From Saccharina japonica (lineage: Eukaryota > Sar > Phaeophyceae > Laminariales > Laminariaceae), in assembly GCA_008828725.1 (NCBI GenBank), contig MEHQ01001586.1, positions 68,050 through 132,049 on the forward strand: 64,000 bases of DNA, given 5' to 3'. Below are positions 1-10,888 of the stretch, piece by piece. The translations under genes and the position numbers were made by a program. How positions within the stretch are numbered: position 1 is the first letter of the stretch; every line of letters begins with the position of its first letter. Below the pieces are notes generated by a model. The model saw only the letters and a list, made by a program, of their open reading frames with translations. It was not told the DNA's origin and searched no databases.

Positions 1-319
1 TGTACCCGGGCACCTATTGTTTGCAGATGCCGTGTGATACATAGAGTTAATAATATGTGTTGATTGGCATGCTGAAAGTTGCTGCCCAACATGGACATTT
101 GAATCGTCGCGTGGTGCGACCTCGAGTATCGAGAAAGACAATGGACGAACCGCCCCTACAGCGAACCCATACAATCAGCAGAAGTGCCACTTAATTTACT
201 ATACACGAAGACGTCACTACTGCTGCGAAGGTTGCAACGGCAGCACTCGGCTGATGCCGCTGCTGCTTTTCGTTGTCAACACCTGTTCCCTCGTACGTCC
301 CGCCCGCCCCGCCGTCCAC

Positions 320-3300
320 CCCGTAACGGCCAGCTATCCCCCGTTCTTCACGTCGCCGAAGAACACAGACCGAGGCTTGGTAACCGTGCCAGCAGACAGA
401 GGTGCGTGAGAACCGGACCTAAAAAACGGGTCGATGCAGATGACGCCGGCTTGCCGACACTTTGAGGAGTCTTTCGCTCTTGCGGCGTATTCTTGTGTGT
501 CGTTAGGTGGTTAGTTGCGCTTGCCTGAACGTTTTTGTCGTTGCTACTGCGGTCACTAGTGTGTTCGTAGTCCGGTGCGGTTCGCAGCGCTTGCCATATT
601 TCCGTACTGCCCCCCCCCCAAGTATTGATGCAGCAGGGTGGAAAGGACCACGAGTCTATATTTTCCTACCGAGTACAAGGTATTAAACAGCGCGGTGTCG
701 GGATGGTTCGAAAGTACCAAATGGGCAATATCTGAGGCTTTAAAGAGCAAAAAAAACAATGTGGTTTTCATCAAAATTGCAGTTACAACTGCAAAATGCA
801 TTTGCCAGTAGTCAGTAGTTCTAAAAAGGGGTCTATCCGTCTCAGCGGCGCGAGTAACGGAAAGTCGCCGCGGAACGGATGCAGAAGGCGGGGACTTTGT
901 CAGACCGCAGACTTTCCCTACCGATAAGTTAGGCACTACGAGTGAACCACGTTGCCGCGAGACGTTTGATGTGCCCTTGCCGAGCCAAGCGGGGCTGCAT
1001 TGTGCGCCCCTCCCCAGAGCTACTGCTCCTTCGTGGACATTTTCGCGATGGGCCCCGGAGTACAAGCCATCCATCTACTATACGATCGTAGGAGCGTTTC
1101 GTTTCATTTGTTTGCCCCCGTTTTTTTGTGTGTGCACCTTTTTTTCCAGCTGGGGGACGATGGACCTTTGACTGGGAGGCGATGGAGACGGCGATGACGG
1201 AGAACCCGGAAGTCGCGTTGTTCATGCTGTGCAATCCGTACAACCCCGTAGGTGAGGCACCGATCGATACGGAATCAGAAGGTGGTGGCTCTCGAGAGAG
1301 CGAGAAGGGGGTGGGCGTGTTCGGTGTTTCGTTGTTGGAGCGGTAGCTTGTTTGTCAGAGGCATGCGCGAACTTTAGTGATTTTTTTTGTCACCGCCGCG
1401 TCGGATTGTTTTTCGGGTTTCACGGTTGAGACGCCCGCGACTGTAACCTGGCGCTGACACGGCGCCGCCTACGTTTATCGCCCGACCTGTTCAGTGCACG
1501 CCCACAACAGTTTTCGCCCTTTTAGGCCCCAGAGACAGCAGCGACAAAACACAGTGTCGGGGGGTTGTCCTGTTAGCTGCCTACGAGCGGTGTAGGCGCA
1601 CAAGCAGCATGAGTATATAGGATCATGCTGCGCCCGTGTGGTACGACCCCTTTGCTTAGCAGTTCAGACATCGAAATGATCATCCTCCAACTAAGCTGTT
1701 GCCGATGCTGTAATACTATTTTTGTTTTCGTCACTTCCCCCCCAAGTCCTCAAAAAGAGTTTGTGGGAGTGCCGATTCCGGCGTATGACGTCATCTCCTT
1801 TTATACCTCGGACATATCACTGTGAGATAATCGATTCCCACTTTATTATCTATAGGCAGTAGACCTTTCAAGGCAGATCTATTCCCGATATTGTATTATT
1901 TACTGTAGTTCATGTTGCCGGGTGGGAACATGCCTGACCTAGCGCATGTTTCCTGGGTTGGATTTGTGCTATGCAGACCCTGCACAACGTCTCACAACGG
2001 CAGGTGAGGGACCAGATGATCTACTTGGGTAGATAGAGAGATAGGTAGATAGATAGATAGATCATGATCTGTCCGAGGTGTGTGAGAGTTTCCCCCCTCG
2101 CCCTTACCCTTACCGCTTGCGACGACACCCCATCACAGGAAGAGTTTTTACCGCGGAAGAGCTGATTAGGGTGGGAGAGTTCTGCGTTCGGCACGACCTC
2201 ATCATTGTCTCAGACGAGATCCACTGCGACCTGATCTTAGACCAAGAGCTCAAACACATCTCCATGCTGGCGTTAGATGGAGGGGTACGTCTCGTTGATA
2301 TCGGCGTGTGCACCGCGTCTAGATGTCGGTGGTGAGGCATTTTTGACGACAGTTTGGAAGCTCGGCTTCATCAGACGTGTCTTACGCAACCGGTTTCCTC
2401 TCTCTCGCCTCTCTTCTCGCCGTAAACGGACGGGGCTTGGATAACACCTTCGTGAACGCTCTTACACACCTTCGTGAACGCTCGTACTGCCTTCGCGAAC
2501 GATGTTCACCTTCGTGAACGGGTGTGGTTACCTTTGTGAACTCTGCTGCCTTCGTGAACGTTGTTCCCTTCATGAACGCTGTTAATGCCTTCATGAACGC
2601 TGATGATGGCGTTCAATTTCCCCCGCTTGTATATACCGCGCTTCGCCTCTCCGTGTTTGTGGCCTCTGCAGCGGTTCGCCGATCGAACGATATTGCTGAA
2701 CGCGCCGAGCAAGACCTATAATGTGCCCGGACTGGGGTGCTCTTACGCGATTATCCCCGACAAGGCGCTGCGAGTGGGTTTCGCCAAGGCAGCCAGGTGA
2801 GGCGTTCGTCTTGCTGTAGGTTACAGGGTCTGCTGCAGGGAACGCACGGGTATCCGCGCGATCATCCTGTCTTCTCTTTTTCAATTCGCTTCTCTCTTGT
2901 GGGGTGTTGTTGAAGGGATTGATGCCCCCCCCCCCTCCCCGTACGCGTGTCTGAAGCTCGAATGAGTACTTCTCCTGCTCGGTAGGGATGGAGATCGCGT
3001 AATGGAGTCCAAGGTAGACATTTCGCTGCTTGGTAGTTTTGTTGTGTGAAACCATAACGCGTTTTGGTGGCTTGGCAACGCCGGTCGGTCTGAATATGAT
3101 TTTGCGGCTTCGTCGGTGGAGATAATTTTTTTCGACCGCGAGTTTATTTGTGTTACTGCGTGATTCATCTATCTTGCACGAAACATGCATCCATCTCGCA
3201 CAAGACATGCGAATCGAGCTCGACCGCGCCTAACTCCTTTTCGTGCCTAATGCTACGTGCACACCCCGCTCTCTGTGTGTCTCGTGCAGGGGGTGGGTGA

Positions 3301-3976
3301 CTCAGAACTCCCCTTTGGGCTACGTTGGCTGCGAGGCGGCGTACAATGAGGGCGATCCGTGGCGACAGGCCTTGCTTGAACACTTGAGGGGAAACCGAGC
3401 AGCGCTGTACGCGTTCATGGAGGAGCGGCTGCCGGAGCTTCGCATTGACCCAATGGAGGCGACTTATTTGGCATGGGTAGACGTGCGAGGGCTGGGGTGA
3501 GTCACGCATGGTCTCATTGATTTTTTGTTCTACACTTGCATGCCGGATTGAACGAGTCGCCACGCCGGGCATCCCCGAAAACTTCCACTGTGTTATACGC
3601 ACGGCGCGCACGGCGGGTTGTGTTGGTACGGGACGACATTAGTTTTTTTTGCGTTCTTGCTGCTGTTGTTGAATTTCATAGCGCTACTTGAGTGCTTGAC
3701 CAATGTTTCCCCTTGGTTTTGGGCCTGTCCGCTGGTTATAACCGACGGGCGCCAGCGACACTACAGGTGGCTGGAACCCTCTCCCCCTTACACAATGTGG
3801 ATGTGAAAATATCCTTATGGAGACAGTGAATAGTACATATATCATAGCAAACCCCACAAGGTGTCGACAATCTCTCAATTCGGTGCGCCTACTGATGTGC
3901 TACGTCGCTCAATGTCTGCACAAGGATATTTTTCCCTCCCATATTGAAGGCGGGGGTCCCGGCCACCTGTGAACAA

Positions 3977-4019
<43 letters not shown>

Positions 4020-4359
4020 CCGCCGCCGCGGGTTCCCTTCTGCTTGCAACATACCCAAATGCCGAATCCGACTGTTTCTGCTTGCATCCCTGAAATCGCG
4101 ACCGTCTGCTGCCGGCGAAAACCGCTCTCCCTCTTGTTGTTTTTTTTTGTCGCCGGCACCCAGATGGAAGAGTCCCGGAACCGAATTCGAGAGGGCAGGA
4201 GTAGGTCTTACCGACGGAAAGACCTTCCTCGGGGAAGGGTACGTGCGGATCAACTTCGCGTGTCCGCGGGCGACGTTGATGGAGGGCCTGAGAAGAATGG
4301 AGCAAGCCGTTATTTCTGGGTACCGCGAAAAGGAACGACCATCCCCCCCTCCCCAATAG
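320..4359 (+). CDS. PLP-dependent aminotransferase, MalY/PatB (cystathionine beta-lyase-like) type, 5' partial
   Basis: Fold-type I PLP enzyme of the class I/II aminotransferase family, probably a C-S lyase or aminotransferase acting on cysteine conjugates or cystathionine. Exons read as about 323-401, 1150-1251, 2139-2284, 2672-2796, 3290-3496 and 4164-4359; all have GT-AG borders and compatible phases. Motifs in order: SYPPFF near the 5' end; CNPYNPVG (Asn that contacts the cofactor); SDEIHCDLIL (Asp facing the pyridine nitrogen); NAPSKTYNVPGLG, whose Lys should form the Schiff base; and RINFACPR near the C terminus, carrying the carboxylate-binding Arg. The join over 1251/2139 rebuilds the NPVGRVFT segment typical of MalY relatives. 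The N-terminal third, with the first ~80-100 residues, lies left of the resolved exons or outside the window. I could not assign the exact left border of the first exon. Family call is firm; substrate is inference. Confidence 0.85.
1829..2092 (+). repeat. Dispersed repeat family D, copy 1
   Basis: Copy of a roughly 235-260-bp repeat that starts with ATCGATTCCCACTT and ends in short GATCTATCTGTA-like tandem units followed by a CCGACGTGTGAAG-like end. Other copies are at 15177-15412 (+), 19033-19271 (-) and 22881-23134 (+). This copy lies in intron 1252-2138 of the aminotransferase gene and is the most diverged. No coding capacity is visible. Confidence 0.6.
2441..2602. repeat. Minisatellite, CCTTCGTGAACG-type units
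   Basis: About eight imperfect units of 18-20 bp sharing the core CCTTCGTGAACG, with variants CCTTCGCGAACG and CCTTCATGAACG. It lies wholly inside intron 2285-2671 of the aminotransferase gene. Confidence 0.8.
3978..4018. repeat. (CTG)n microsatellite
   Basis: About 13 uninterrupted CTG triplets in intron 3497-4163 of the aminotransferase gene, about 145 bp before the last exon. Confidence 0.9.
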
Positions 4360-4370
4360 ACCCGCACTAC

Positions 4371-4602
4371 GGTAGGGGGGTGTATTCATTAGCCGCATGC
4401 TATGCATTGCCGTAGTTGTATGGCCGTAGACCCGCGCACCCCTCCCTACACTGCCGAGACGGAGCAACGTCGGGTTTTCACCGACCGGGCAGACTTATGC
4501 TTGCAACCAGGCGCGAAGCGAAACGTGAGGTGCTCGGCGAGTCGCGCGAAAGGGGTGGGCTGCATCCTACTAAGAACCGCTTGTGAGGCGGACTTGTTCT
4601 TG
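4371..4602 (-). repeat. Dispersed repeat family C, copy 1
   Basis: Inverted-orientation, diverged copy of the element seen best at 63125-63528. Shared landmarks, read on the minus strand, are the AGGATGCAGC, TGCAAGCA, GAAAACCC and GACTACGGCC-like blocks. It starts 12 bp after the aminotransferase stop codon, so it may supply part of that gene's 3' UTR. Confidence 0.65.
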
Positions 4603-5906
4603 CGTATGGGAGTGACAGGGCTGGATTAATTAGAGGTTTTGCACTTTTGAGCCCTTCTCAGTATCTTTGGGTCCGATGTTGTTTTTTTTTTTCTGAATAA
4701 TTCGTGGGGTATCTAGCCCATGGGGATTATGTACCGGGGCTTGAAGGTTATTACAGTTTTCCTATAACCCAGTTGTTCAGCGAGGCAAGGAAGGAGCTCC
4801 TCAAGTGAGAGAAAGAGCCTCGTTGGTTTTTAGGTTCTATATACCTCCACCGTGTGTAGCACGCGTCGATTGTAGTAGGATAGTTGGTGCCGGTGTCAGC
4901 GCGTTGGGTGCGGAAGAAATTTGTATTGCTCACGTTGGTTCGTAGCCAAGTAGACACCGAAGCTCTGGCCGTCTGGAGGTCCTCATGGAGCTTGGGAGGC
5001 TTTTTTTTAACGGAAAAGGATGGCCAGTTCCAGTTACGCAACAGCGCTTCTGAGGTTTAACGATTGCCGTTAGGGGTTGGACTGGAAGGGGACTTGTGGT
5101 GCTTCGGTTTCAACCGCCATGTTGATGTAGGTGCCACCCTCTGCTTTCATTTTTTCGGTGCAAAATACCGCCGGCAGTGTTGAGCACACACACACTACTG
5201 GTCGTTCTGGGTTTTGAGGGGACTTAACATTGTCGACGCAAGCGTGTTGCCCTCAGACATTTCTCAGGCTTGTTAAAAAAAAAAAAAAATTGAGTATCTT
5301 GTTTTAGTTCTCGAAAAGCCCCGGACGGCATCGTATACTGTCTTGAGCGCCCTCGGGGGATTTCACGGGCTTTCTAAATAAAATCCGAGAATTTCATGAG
5401 TATCAGTTTGGGTGCTCGAAAATCCCGACGGTCATCGTATATTGTCTCGAGTTGATGGATATATTCAGTTCTCGGGAAGAAGCAAAGGCCCTCTGTCGAA
5501 CGCTGCTGCCGCGATTTGATCCTGTTGAAGAGCATAGACGTGTTTCGTACCTCACGGTGCTCATATTTTCTGGGCGAGTATTCCTTGCAAGTAAGGTGAC
5601 ACAGGTAGTGTTTTGCGCAGAGCTACGTAGTATGGCAGCATTCGCGTCCTCAATCGTATGCTTGGTCCTATAGGTTAGTGTTGTCCTCATCAATGCACTT
5701 CCAAGAACGATCTGGGGAAGAGGAATTACATATCTTCAAATGTTTCCCGTGGAGCTTCGGCACCGCGTGCCAGTCTGGTACCTCTACGTACGAGTACCGT
5801 GTTCTCCCCTATGGGAATCATATATCGGCGAAGGTGGTTCACACCAATGAGCACGTTGCCCCGCATTTTATCTCTATCAAGACACCCGATGGGACATATT
5901 CCAATG
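4603..5906. other. Intergenic spacer between convergent genes
   Basis: No supported gene. It holds an imperfect direct repeat of about 60 bp: a block at 5291-5350 (GAGTATC...CGGACGGCATCGTATACTGT) recurs at 5397-5455 with several substitutions. Poly-T/poly-A runs occur at 4681-4692 and 5275-5289. A 96-codon minus-strand frame at 4751-5041 is listed separately as doubtful. Confidence 0.5.
4751..5041 (-). CDS. Doubtful 96-aa ORF, unknown
   Basis: An open minus-strand frame of 96 codons with a fairly balanced composition (motifs such as KLHEDLQTARASVSTWLR and TRWRYIEPKNQRGSFSHL). I recognise no family. It could be an exon of an unresolved gene, a decayed transposon fragment, or chance. No splice context or start signal favours it, so it is kept only as a candidate. 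Confidence 0.2.
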   Translation of the reverse strand: MRNWNWPSFSVKKKPPKLHEDLQTARASVSTWLRTNVSNTNFFRTQRADTGTNYPTTIDACYTRWRYIEPKNQRGSFSHLRSSFLASLNNWVIGKL

Positions 5907-7826
5907 CTACGAGAAATCGCTTTCATATTCCTGTTCATCCTCCTCCTCCTCCTCCCCCTCCTCCTCCTCCCCCTCCTCCTCCTCCTCCTCCTCCTCCTCC
6001 CCCTCCTCCTTCTCCTCCTCCTCCTCCTCCTCCTCGACGGATACCGCTTCGTAGGTTTCACTCTCCGAGTTGTGCCCGAAAACCGCCTCCCGAGCGGTAT
6101 GATGTGGTGCTGAAGGCAACTGGGTGGCGACAACTGGCGGCTCCCCCCCCATCCCTTGCTCGTCACCACTGGAACTGAAAAAACTGGCACTGGCTTCGCC
6201 GTCACTGCCAGCGAGGTCACCGTGGTATTCTTTCGCGCCACTTCGAGTATGTCGCTTGTCCGACTCCCCGCCTCTTCCACTTCCACGCACAGCTACTGCC
6301 CGACGCGCCTTGTCCTTTGTGCCGGCCGGTAGGGGTTCCCCGCGCTTTTCCGCTACTGGGCGGCGTGGACGAGGAAACTTGGCACGGTGTGCCCTGGCAT
6401 GGTCTTCTCCTACTACGCCTGGCGTCGCAACGGCCGTCGCAGACATTCCCATTCCAGTATTTGCTTGCAGGAACTCAACGCCGATCGCGCCGTCCACTGC
6501 CGTGACTACACGGCAGCTTCCCAGCAGGGTTTGGTACAGGTCACGCTGGCCCGCTTTCCCCATGAGTGCGGCGAGCTCGGGGTAGTTTCCTCGATCGTCT
6601 AGCGGAAGCACCTCTCGAAACGGGGCGAGGCTTGCATCGGTGTTTCTCGCTGACGTTTCTAAAAAGTCTTGGACGGCAGAAACGGCGACGGAACTCGAGC
6701 TAACTCTGTCCCCACCTCCCCCCGTACCATGCGGTCGGGCAGCGATTGAGGCCTCGACCACAAAACCTTGGAGGGTTTTCCGAACCCGGCCTTGCTGCCT
6801 CATGAGCCCGTCGAGACTTGAGCATTTGAGGCTCACCTTTGTGCGGCACCGGAGGTTCGTTTGGGCGCTGCCGCCGACGAGAAGCTTCGCCTCTGCGAGA
6901 AGGGTCCGTCCAAAGAAGCACGTGTTTAATGAGTGCTCCGAGCCGTCCTCCGACGTGTTCCCGCCGTTCTGCACCCCGTTCGTTTTTCGACGCTCGCTGT
7001 TTGTCGCAGACCTCGGGCTGTACGTACGTGCGAAGTTTGGGTGGATGCTGCCGGCCAAAGTTTGGGGGGGTGCTACTGGACGCCCACAACTCGTGTCGGC
7101 CTTACTCCAGGCTCTCCACGTATCCCTCTCCGGCGCGGAAAGCGGCCGGGCGGCGGAGTAAACCCTTGTACTTCCCCACCCTGGGTCTGCGGCGCGCGCA
7201 TCAAACAAATCGGGGTGGTCCCTAACCCCTCGCAAGCCCAACGCGGTGTGTGGACGACTAACACCAGACCCCTGTCGGCACCTACCTGGAGTCCGAGCCC
7301 CGCACGCGGTTGCTTCCAATTCTCCACCTTTGCTGTCCACAACCAATGCGTTGTTGTTGTGGACCTCGTCATATCGGCAGCCGTTGCCATGCGTGCCTTG
7401 GATTCCAAAGTCGCCGGGTGGGCGGCACGGGCTCGCCCACGCAGACAGTGGCCGTCGCGTCGACAATAAACGGCGGGCTTGGACGCTCTGGTCCTGCGGC
7501 CTACAGCTCACTCTTGCCCAAGAAGTCGCGTTCGCCTCTGCGGCGTCGCTTAACTCCTTTTGACACGGTGGTGGCTGTTTTCGACGACGTGTTCGTCTGC
7601 AGACGGCGGCTGTTGCTTCGTCTCCAGGGCAAGGCTCGCGAGCGTGAGCGGCTGAAAATACCAACGTGTGTCCCACCGTGCGGTCGCAATGGATCATGCG
7701 ATGACGAGCGCGACTTTCGGAAAATTCGGCCTCGAACTTGTTGAAGTCAATTCCGCTGCGGTTAGGGCTTGCCTGGGATGGGCGATGGCGTAGGAAATGC
7801 GCAGAGAGGGGGGGGGCATACAACAA
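5907..7826 (-). CDS. Hypothetical 639-aa protein with Glu-rich C-terminal tail
   Basis: A single uninterrupted frame of 639 codons on the minus strand, exceptional here because every other gene is intron-split. No domain is recognised. The first ~380 residues are Arg/Ser/Pro-rich and carry related short motifs (RRPLSAWAS near residue 125 and ARPLSAPERD near 230). A more globular-looking stretch around residues 385-470 includes VQDFLETSARNTDAS and NYPELAALMGKAGQRDLYQ. After that comes a basic, Gly/Arg-rich segment. The last ~50 residues are almost pure Glu, encoded by the (CCT)n tract at 5936-6036, and end in DEQEYESDFS. The start is the first ATG of the frame and no Kozak-like context decides it. 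Upstream exons are possible. Length and frame bias support coding; function is unknown. Confidence 0.5.
   Translation of the reverse strand: MLYAPPLSAHFLRHRPSQASPNRSGIDFNKFEAEFSESRARHRMIHCDRTVGHTLVFSAAHAREPCPGDEATAAVCRRTRRRKQPPPCQKELSDAAEANATSWARVSCRPQDQSVQARRLLSTRRPLSAWASPCRPPGDFGIQGTHGNGCRYDEVHNNNALVVDSKGGELEATACGARTPGRCRQGSGVSRPHTALGLRGVRDHPDLFDARAADPGWGSTRVYSAARPLSAPERDTWRAWSKADTSCGRPVAPPQTLAGSIHPNFARTYSPRSATNSERRKTNGVQNGGNTSEDGSEHSLNTCFFGRTLLAEAKLLVGGSAQTNLRCRTKVSLKCSSLDGLMRQQGRVRKTLQGFVVEASIAARPHGTGGGGDRVSSSSVAVSAVQDFLETSARNTDASLAPFREVLPLDDRGNYPELAALMGKAGQRDLYQTLLGSCRVVTAVDGAIGVEFLQANTGMGMSATAVATPGVVGEDHARAHRAKFPRPRRPVAEKRGEPLPAGTKDKARRAVAVRGSGRGGESDKRHTRSGAKEYHGDLAGSDGEASASFFSSSGDEQGMGGEPPVVATQLPSAPHHTAREAVFGHNSESETYEAVSVEEEEEEEEKEEGEEEEEEEEEGEEEEGEEEEEDEQEYESDFS
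5936..6036. repeat. (CCT)n microsatellite
   Basis: Interrupted CCT/CCC run of about 33 triplets. On the minus strand it would encode the poly-Glu tail of the 639-aa ORF, so its length changes would alter an acidic tail without breaking frame. Confidence 0.9.
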
Positions 7827-7909
7827 TAGGTCACCAATATGGGGAGGCGTTCACGGCCGACATGATGATCTGAATTGCTTGCAAGCTGTAGAGGTGACCT
7901 GCTACATAG

Positions 7910-8687
7910 TGTTCTGGTATTGCGTTGAAATACCTTGAAATGCCGATATTTACGTGAGTTTGAGTAACGGGACCTGTATTACTTGGGAGGCGTATCTTAC
8001 ATTGAAAACCAGGGGTTAAGGGCGAGGTTCATCTGAGCCCTTTGGGATCTGTCTCCATTGTGACTGAGTTGTGGAATACACTGTTCTTCTATCTCTAAGC
8101 AACCGACACACGTGAGTGACAACGGGAACCTGCTCAATAGGCGAACCTGGAGGAGATACCACGTCTCCCAACCCGAGTCTCCTCAGACATAGCGTCGTTG
8201 GTTGAGTTTCGATGTCGGCCTTCCCGCACCTCAAGCCGACCGCCACCGCATCGCGGTTCAGAGGCGTGGGAGTGGGTTTTAAGGAGCCGCATCTTCGACT
8301 CACGTTCTAGTTTGTGGAGCCGCGGTTTTCCCCGATTTTCCCATATATCTGTATACACGGCTCATCAGAGTGAGCTACGCATAGTGTTATGGTGTTGCCT
8401 TGGAATACCTTGAAATACCGCTAATTACCTGAATTTAGGTATTGGGGACGTGTTCGTATTTCTTGGGAGGCGTATGTTAGATGCGAAAACAGGGGTTAAG
8501 GGCGACGTTTATCTGGGTCCTTCGGGACTAGTCTTCATGCCTTCATCGTGGCCGAATTATGGAATGCAGCTGTTCTGCTTGTATCTCTAATCGAACCAAC
8601 ACACGTGAGTGACAACGAGAACCTTCTCAACTGGCAAAACACGGCAGGAGATACAGTAGTACGTGTCCCAACTCGAGTCTCTTCACA
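7910..8687 (+). mobile_element. Small LTR-type (TRIM-like) element, old copy
   Basis: Two related direct repeats, 7910-8189 and 8385-8687, each beginning TGTT(C/A)TGG and ending in ACA. They flank a ~195-bp interior. Alignable blocks include CTTGGGAGGCGTAT, AGGGGTTAAGGGCGA and ACACACGTGAGTGACAACG. The interior (about 8255-8370) is homologous, in inverted orientation, to the interior of the element at 10069-10884, and the LTRs are also recognisably related. The two LTRs differ at many positions and no target duplication is left, so this is an old insertion. No protein is encoded. Confidence 0.6.
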
Positions 8688-9183
8688 GGAGCTTGATGGG
8701 ACCTTAGCTGCTTCCATTCCATATTGATCCGGGGCACGTAGAGTGCAGTCAGTACCAACAAGCCCTCGGATGTTACAGTAGTGCGACACTGCTCGGGGGT
8801 TGTACTATTAATACTGTATTGGTACTTACTTGAACATTTTACCGACACAGCATCAAAGATCCTCACCAGGTTCGAGTGTACATTTATTTGCACTTGTACA
8901 TTTTACTGACAAATACCATCAACGATCCTCACCAGGCGCGTGAAAAGCTTGGCGTTTTCTCTCCGAACACGCTCCTGCTTCTTCTCCCTCAAGTTCGACC
9001 TGTTTGTTGGCGAGAAGACGGCACCATAGTGACGTACTATACATGCTCACAAGGGACGAGCGCCGTATATGTGGACGTACTCCTGTCGGGGGAACTGCAA
9101 GGTGTAATCGTGTCACCATATATCACCACGCAAGCGGCCAGAACTCGTGTACCGGATCACACAGGTGACACTATTATTACTTA

Positions 9184-9307
9184 TTACGGGGGACCATACT
9201 GCTGTACGTAGTAAGTGGTACCTACGGTACAGACTAAAACCTACGAGCATTAGTTTGCATATTTTTACTAACAACATTTGGTCCTATTTACTATGGCCCC
9301 CCGTAAT
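9184..9307 (-). mobile_element. MITE family A, copy 1
   Basis: Short terminal-inverted-repeat element with ends close to TACGGGGGACCAT and ATGGCCCCCCGTA. Its interior holds the family blocks TTTTTACTAAC and GGTCCTATTTACTATGG. Other copies lie near 17.3, 26.5, 40.4-40.9 and 54.1 kb. The ends flanked by TA suggest a Tc1/mariner-type (Stowaway-like) MITE. No ORF. Confidence 0.7.
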
Positions 9308-9312
9308 ATTAA

Positions 9313-9521
9313 TAGTAAGATAGCACACCCCCTTTGACGAATTTCGAAGCTGATTTTGTCGACAATGGGGAAGGTGTCAACTCCGAGCGATGCGTCTGTG
9401 CATGGGAATATCTCATCAAGATCTTTCCGAAGTCAACATTTTTTCGTTGCGCGCGCCCCCCTAAGTTTGGAGTAAACAATCGGCTCTGAAATTCGTCCCA
9501 GGGGGTGTGTTATCTTATTAT
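9313..9521. mobile_element. MITE family B, copy 1
   Basis: About 210 bp with ~40-bp imperfect terminal inverted repeats: left AAGATAGCACACCCCC...CGAATTTC, right GAAATTCG...GGGGGTGTGTTATCTT. It abuts MITE A copy 1. A second copy with the same ends and length lies at 20457-20672. No coding capacity. Confidence 0.65.
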
Positions 9522-9642
9522 CTTGGTTACAGTAGTGCACGGTATGATATCACCGTGCAAGCGGCTAGAACTTTGGTTGACAAGTAATTATCTGCCTGCT
9601 GTAAAATAAGTACCGGGATACAAGTATGCATTTACGCGAATA

Positions 9643-9753
9643 GTCAACGGATGGGCCGGAATAAATTGCCAACGATCTTGTCAACGGATGGGCCGGAATA
9701 AGTCGTCAACGATCTTGTCAACGGATGGGCCGGAAGAAATTATCAACGATCTG
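9643..9753. repeat. Tandem repeat, three 37-bp units
   Basis: Three nearly identical 37-bp units start at 9643, 9680 and 9717, each with GTCAACGGATGGGCCGGAA followed by a CAACGATCT(T/G) block. Confidence 0.9.
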
Positions 9754-10068
9754 TTCCTCGATACTTACCTACGTTTGGTGGCCGCTCTTGAGAGGGCCTC
9801 GCTAGCTTTACCGAATTGTAACGCCGTGACGTCCTGGGACTCTTGCAAGGACCTGACGAGGATTGCAATCATTGCACGAGGAGGGAAGCGGAGAGCAGTG
9901 ATGTTCAAACCTACGAGTACCGTACCGCTTACGACATGTAGTGAAGTCGTTTGATCCACACGGCTCCATTTTTTACACAACCTTTAATTTGTCAGGACTG
10001 TAAATACGACCGACAGTATATAGTGTATGTGGTAAGCAAGTGCATTAAAAATACTGTATGTAGTATAG

Positions 10069-10884
10069 TGTAAGGATGCTAGGTATAAGAGGACAGGGTA
10101 TCCCTAGCCAGGTCAGCCTATGGAACGGGTACTCGTTGGTACTCACGTGTGTTGTTTGCGTAGAGATAGAAGAAGAGCAGGTTTATTCCGTTTTCGCGTG
10201 ATGAACGACTGAGAAGACGAGATGGCACAAAGCCATCGGGAACCATCCCTGGTTCCCACCTAAGATACCGCCTTCCAAGTACTACCAATACGATTCTTAT
10301 ACCTGATACCAGGTATTTACCAAACGTTTCCACATCATGTCAGCAGTACCATAACACTAGCCCACCCTGATGAGCCGTATATGCAGAAATATGAGAAATT
10401 CGTGGAAACCCCGATTCCACGAACTAAAACATGAGTCGAAGATGCGGCTCCTCAAAACCCACTCCCACACCTCTGAACGGCAAGGCTACGAAGCCGAGCA
10501 AGGAACGTCAAAAAGAAGAAACGGTGGAACCGATAAGATTTGCGTAAAAAAAACTTTCTCCGTTTTAGACTAGTCCTGCCGATATGCAACGCCAAGTGTA
10601 AGGATGCTAGGTATAAGAGGACAGGGTATCCCTAGCCAGGTCAGCCTATGGAACGGGTACTCGTTGGTACTCACGTGTGTTGTTTGCGTAGAGATAGAAG
10701 AAGAGCAGGTTTATTCCGTTTTCGCGTGATGAACGACTGAGAAGACGAGATGGCACAAAGCCATCGGGAACCATCCCTGGTTCCCACCTAAGATACCGCC
10801 TTCCAAGTACTACCAATACGATTCTTATACCTGATACCAGGTATTTACCAAACGTTTCCACATCATGTCAGCAGTACCATAACA
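10069..10884 (-). mobile_element. Young TRIM-like LTR element with identical 288-bp LTRs
   Basis: Direct repeats 10069-10356 and 10597-10884 are identical by eye over 288 bp. Read on the minus strand each begins TGTTATGG and ends CCTTACA, the TG...CA rule of LTRs. The whole 816-bp element is flanked by a 4-bp duplication ATAG (10065-10068 and 10885-10888). The ~240-bp interior is non-coding and is the inverted homologue of the core of the element at 7910-8687. On the minus strand a TGGCGTTGC stretch lies 2-3 nt inside the first LTR, where a tRNA primer site would be expected. Each LTR contains a 71-codon minus-strand frame, which I regard as chance. Size and structure match terminal-repeat retrotransposons in miniature, mobilised in trans. 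Confidence 0.75.
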
Positions 10885-10888
10885 ATAG

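Noticed and set aside
10118-10861. Two identical 71-codon minus-strand ORFs
   Set aside because: They lie inside the two identical LTRs; identity reflects the repeat. No family match, and LTRs rarely code.
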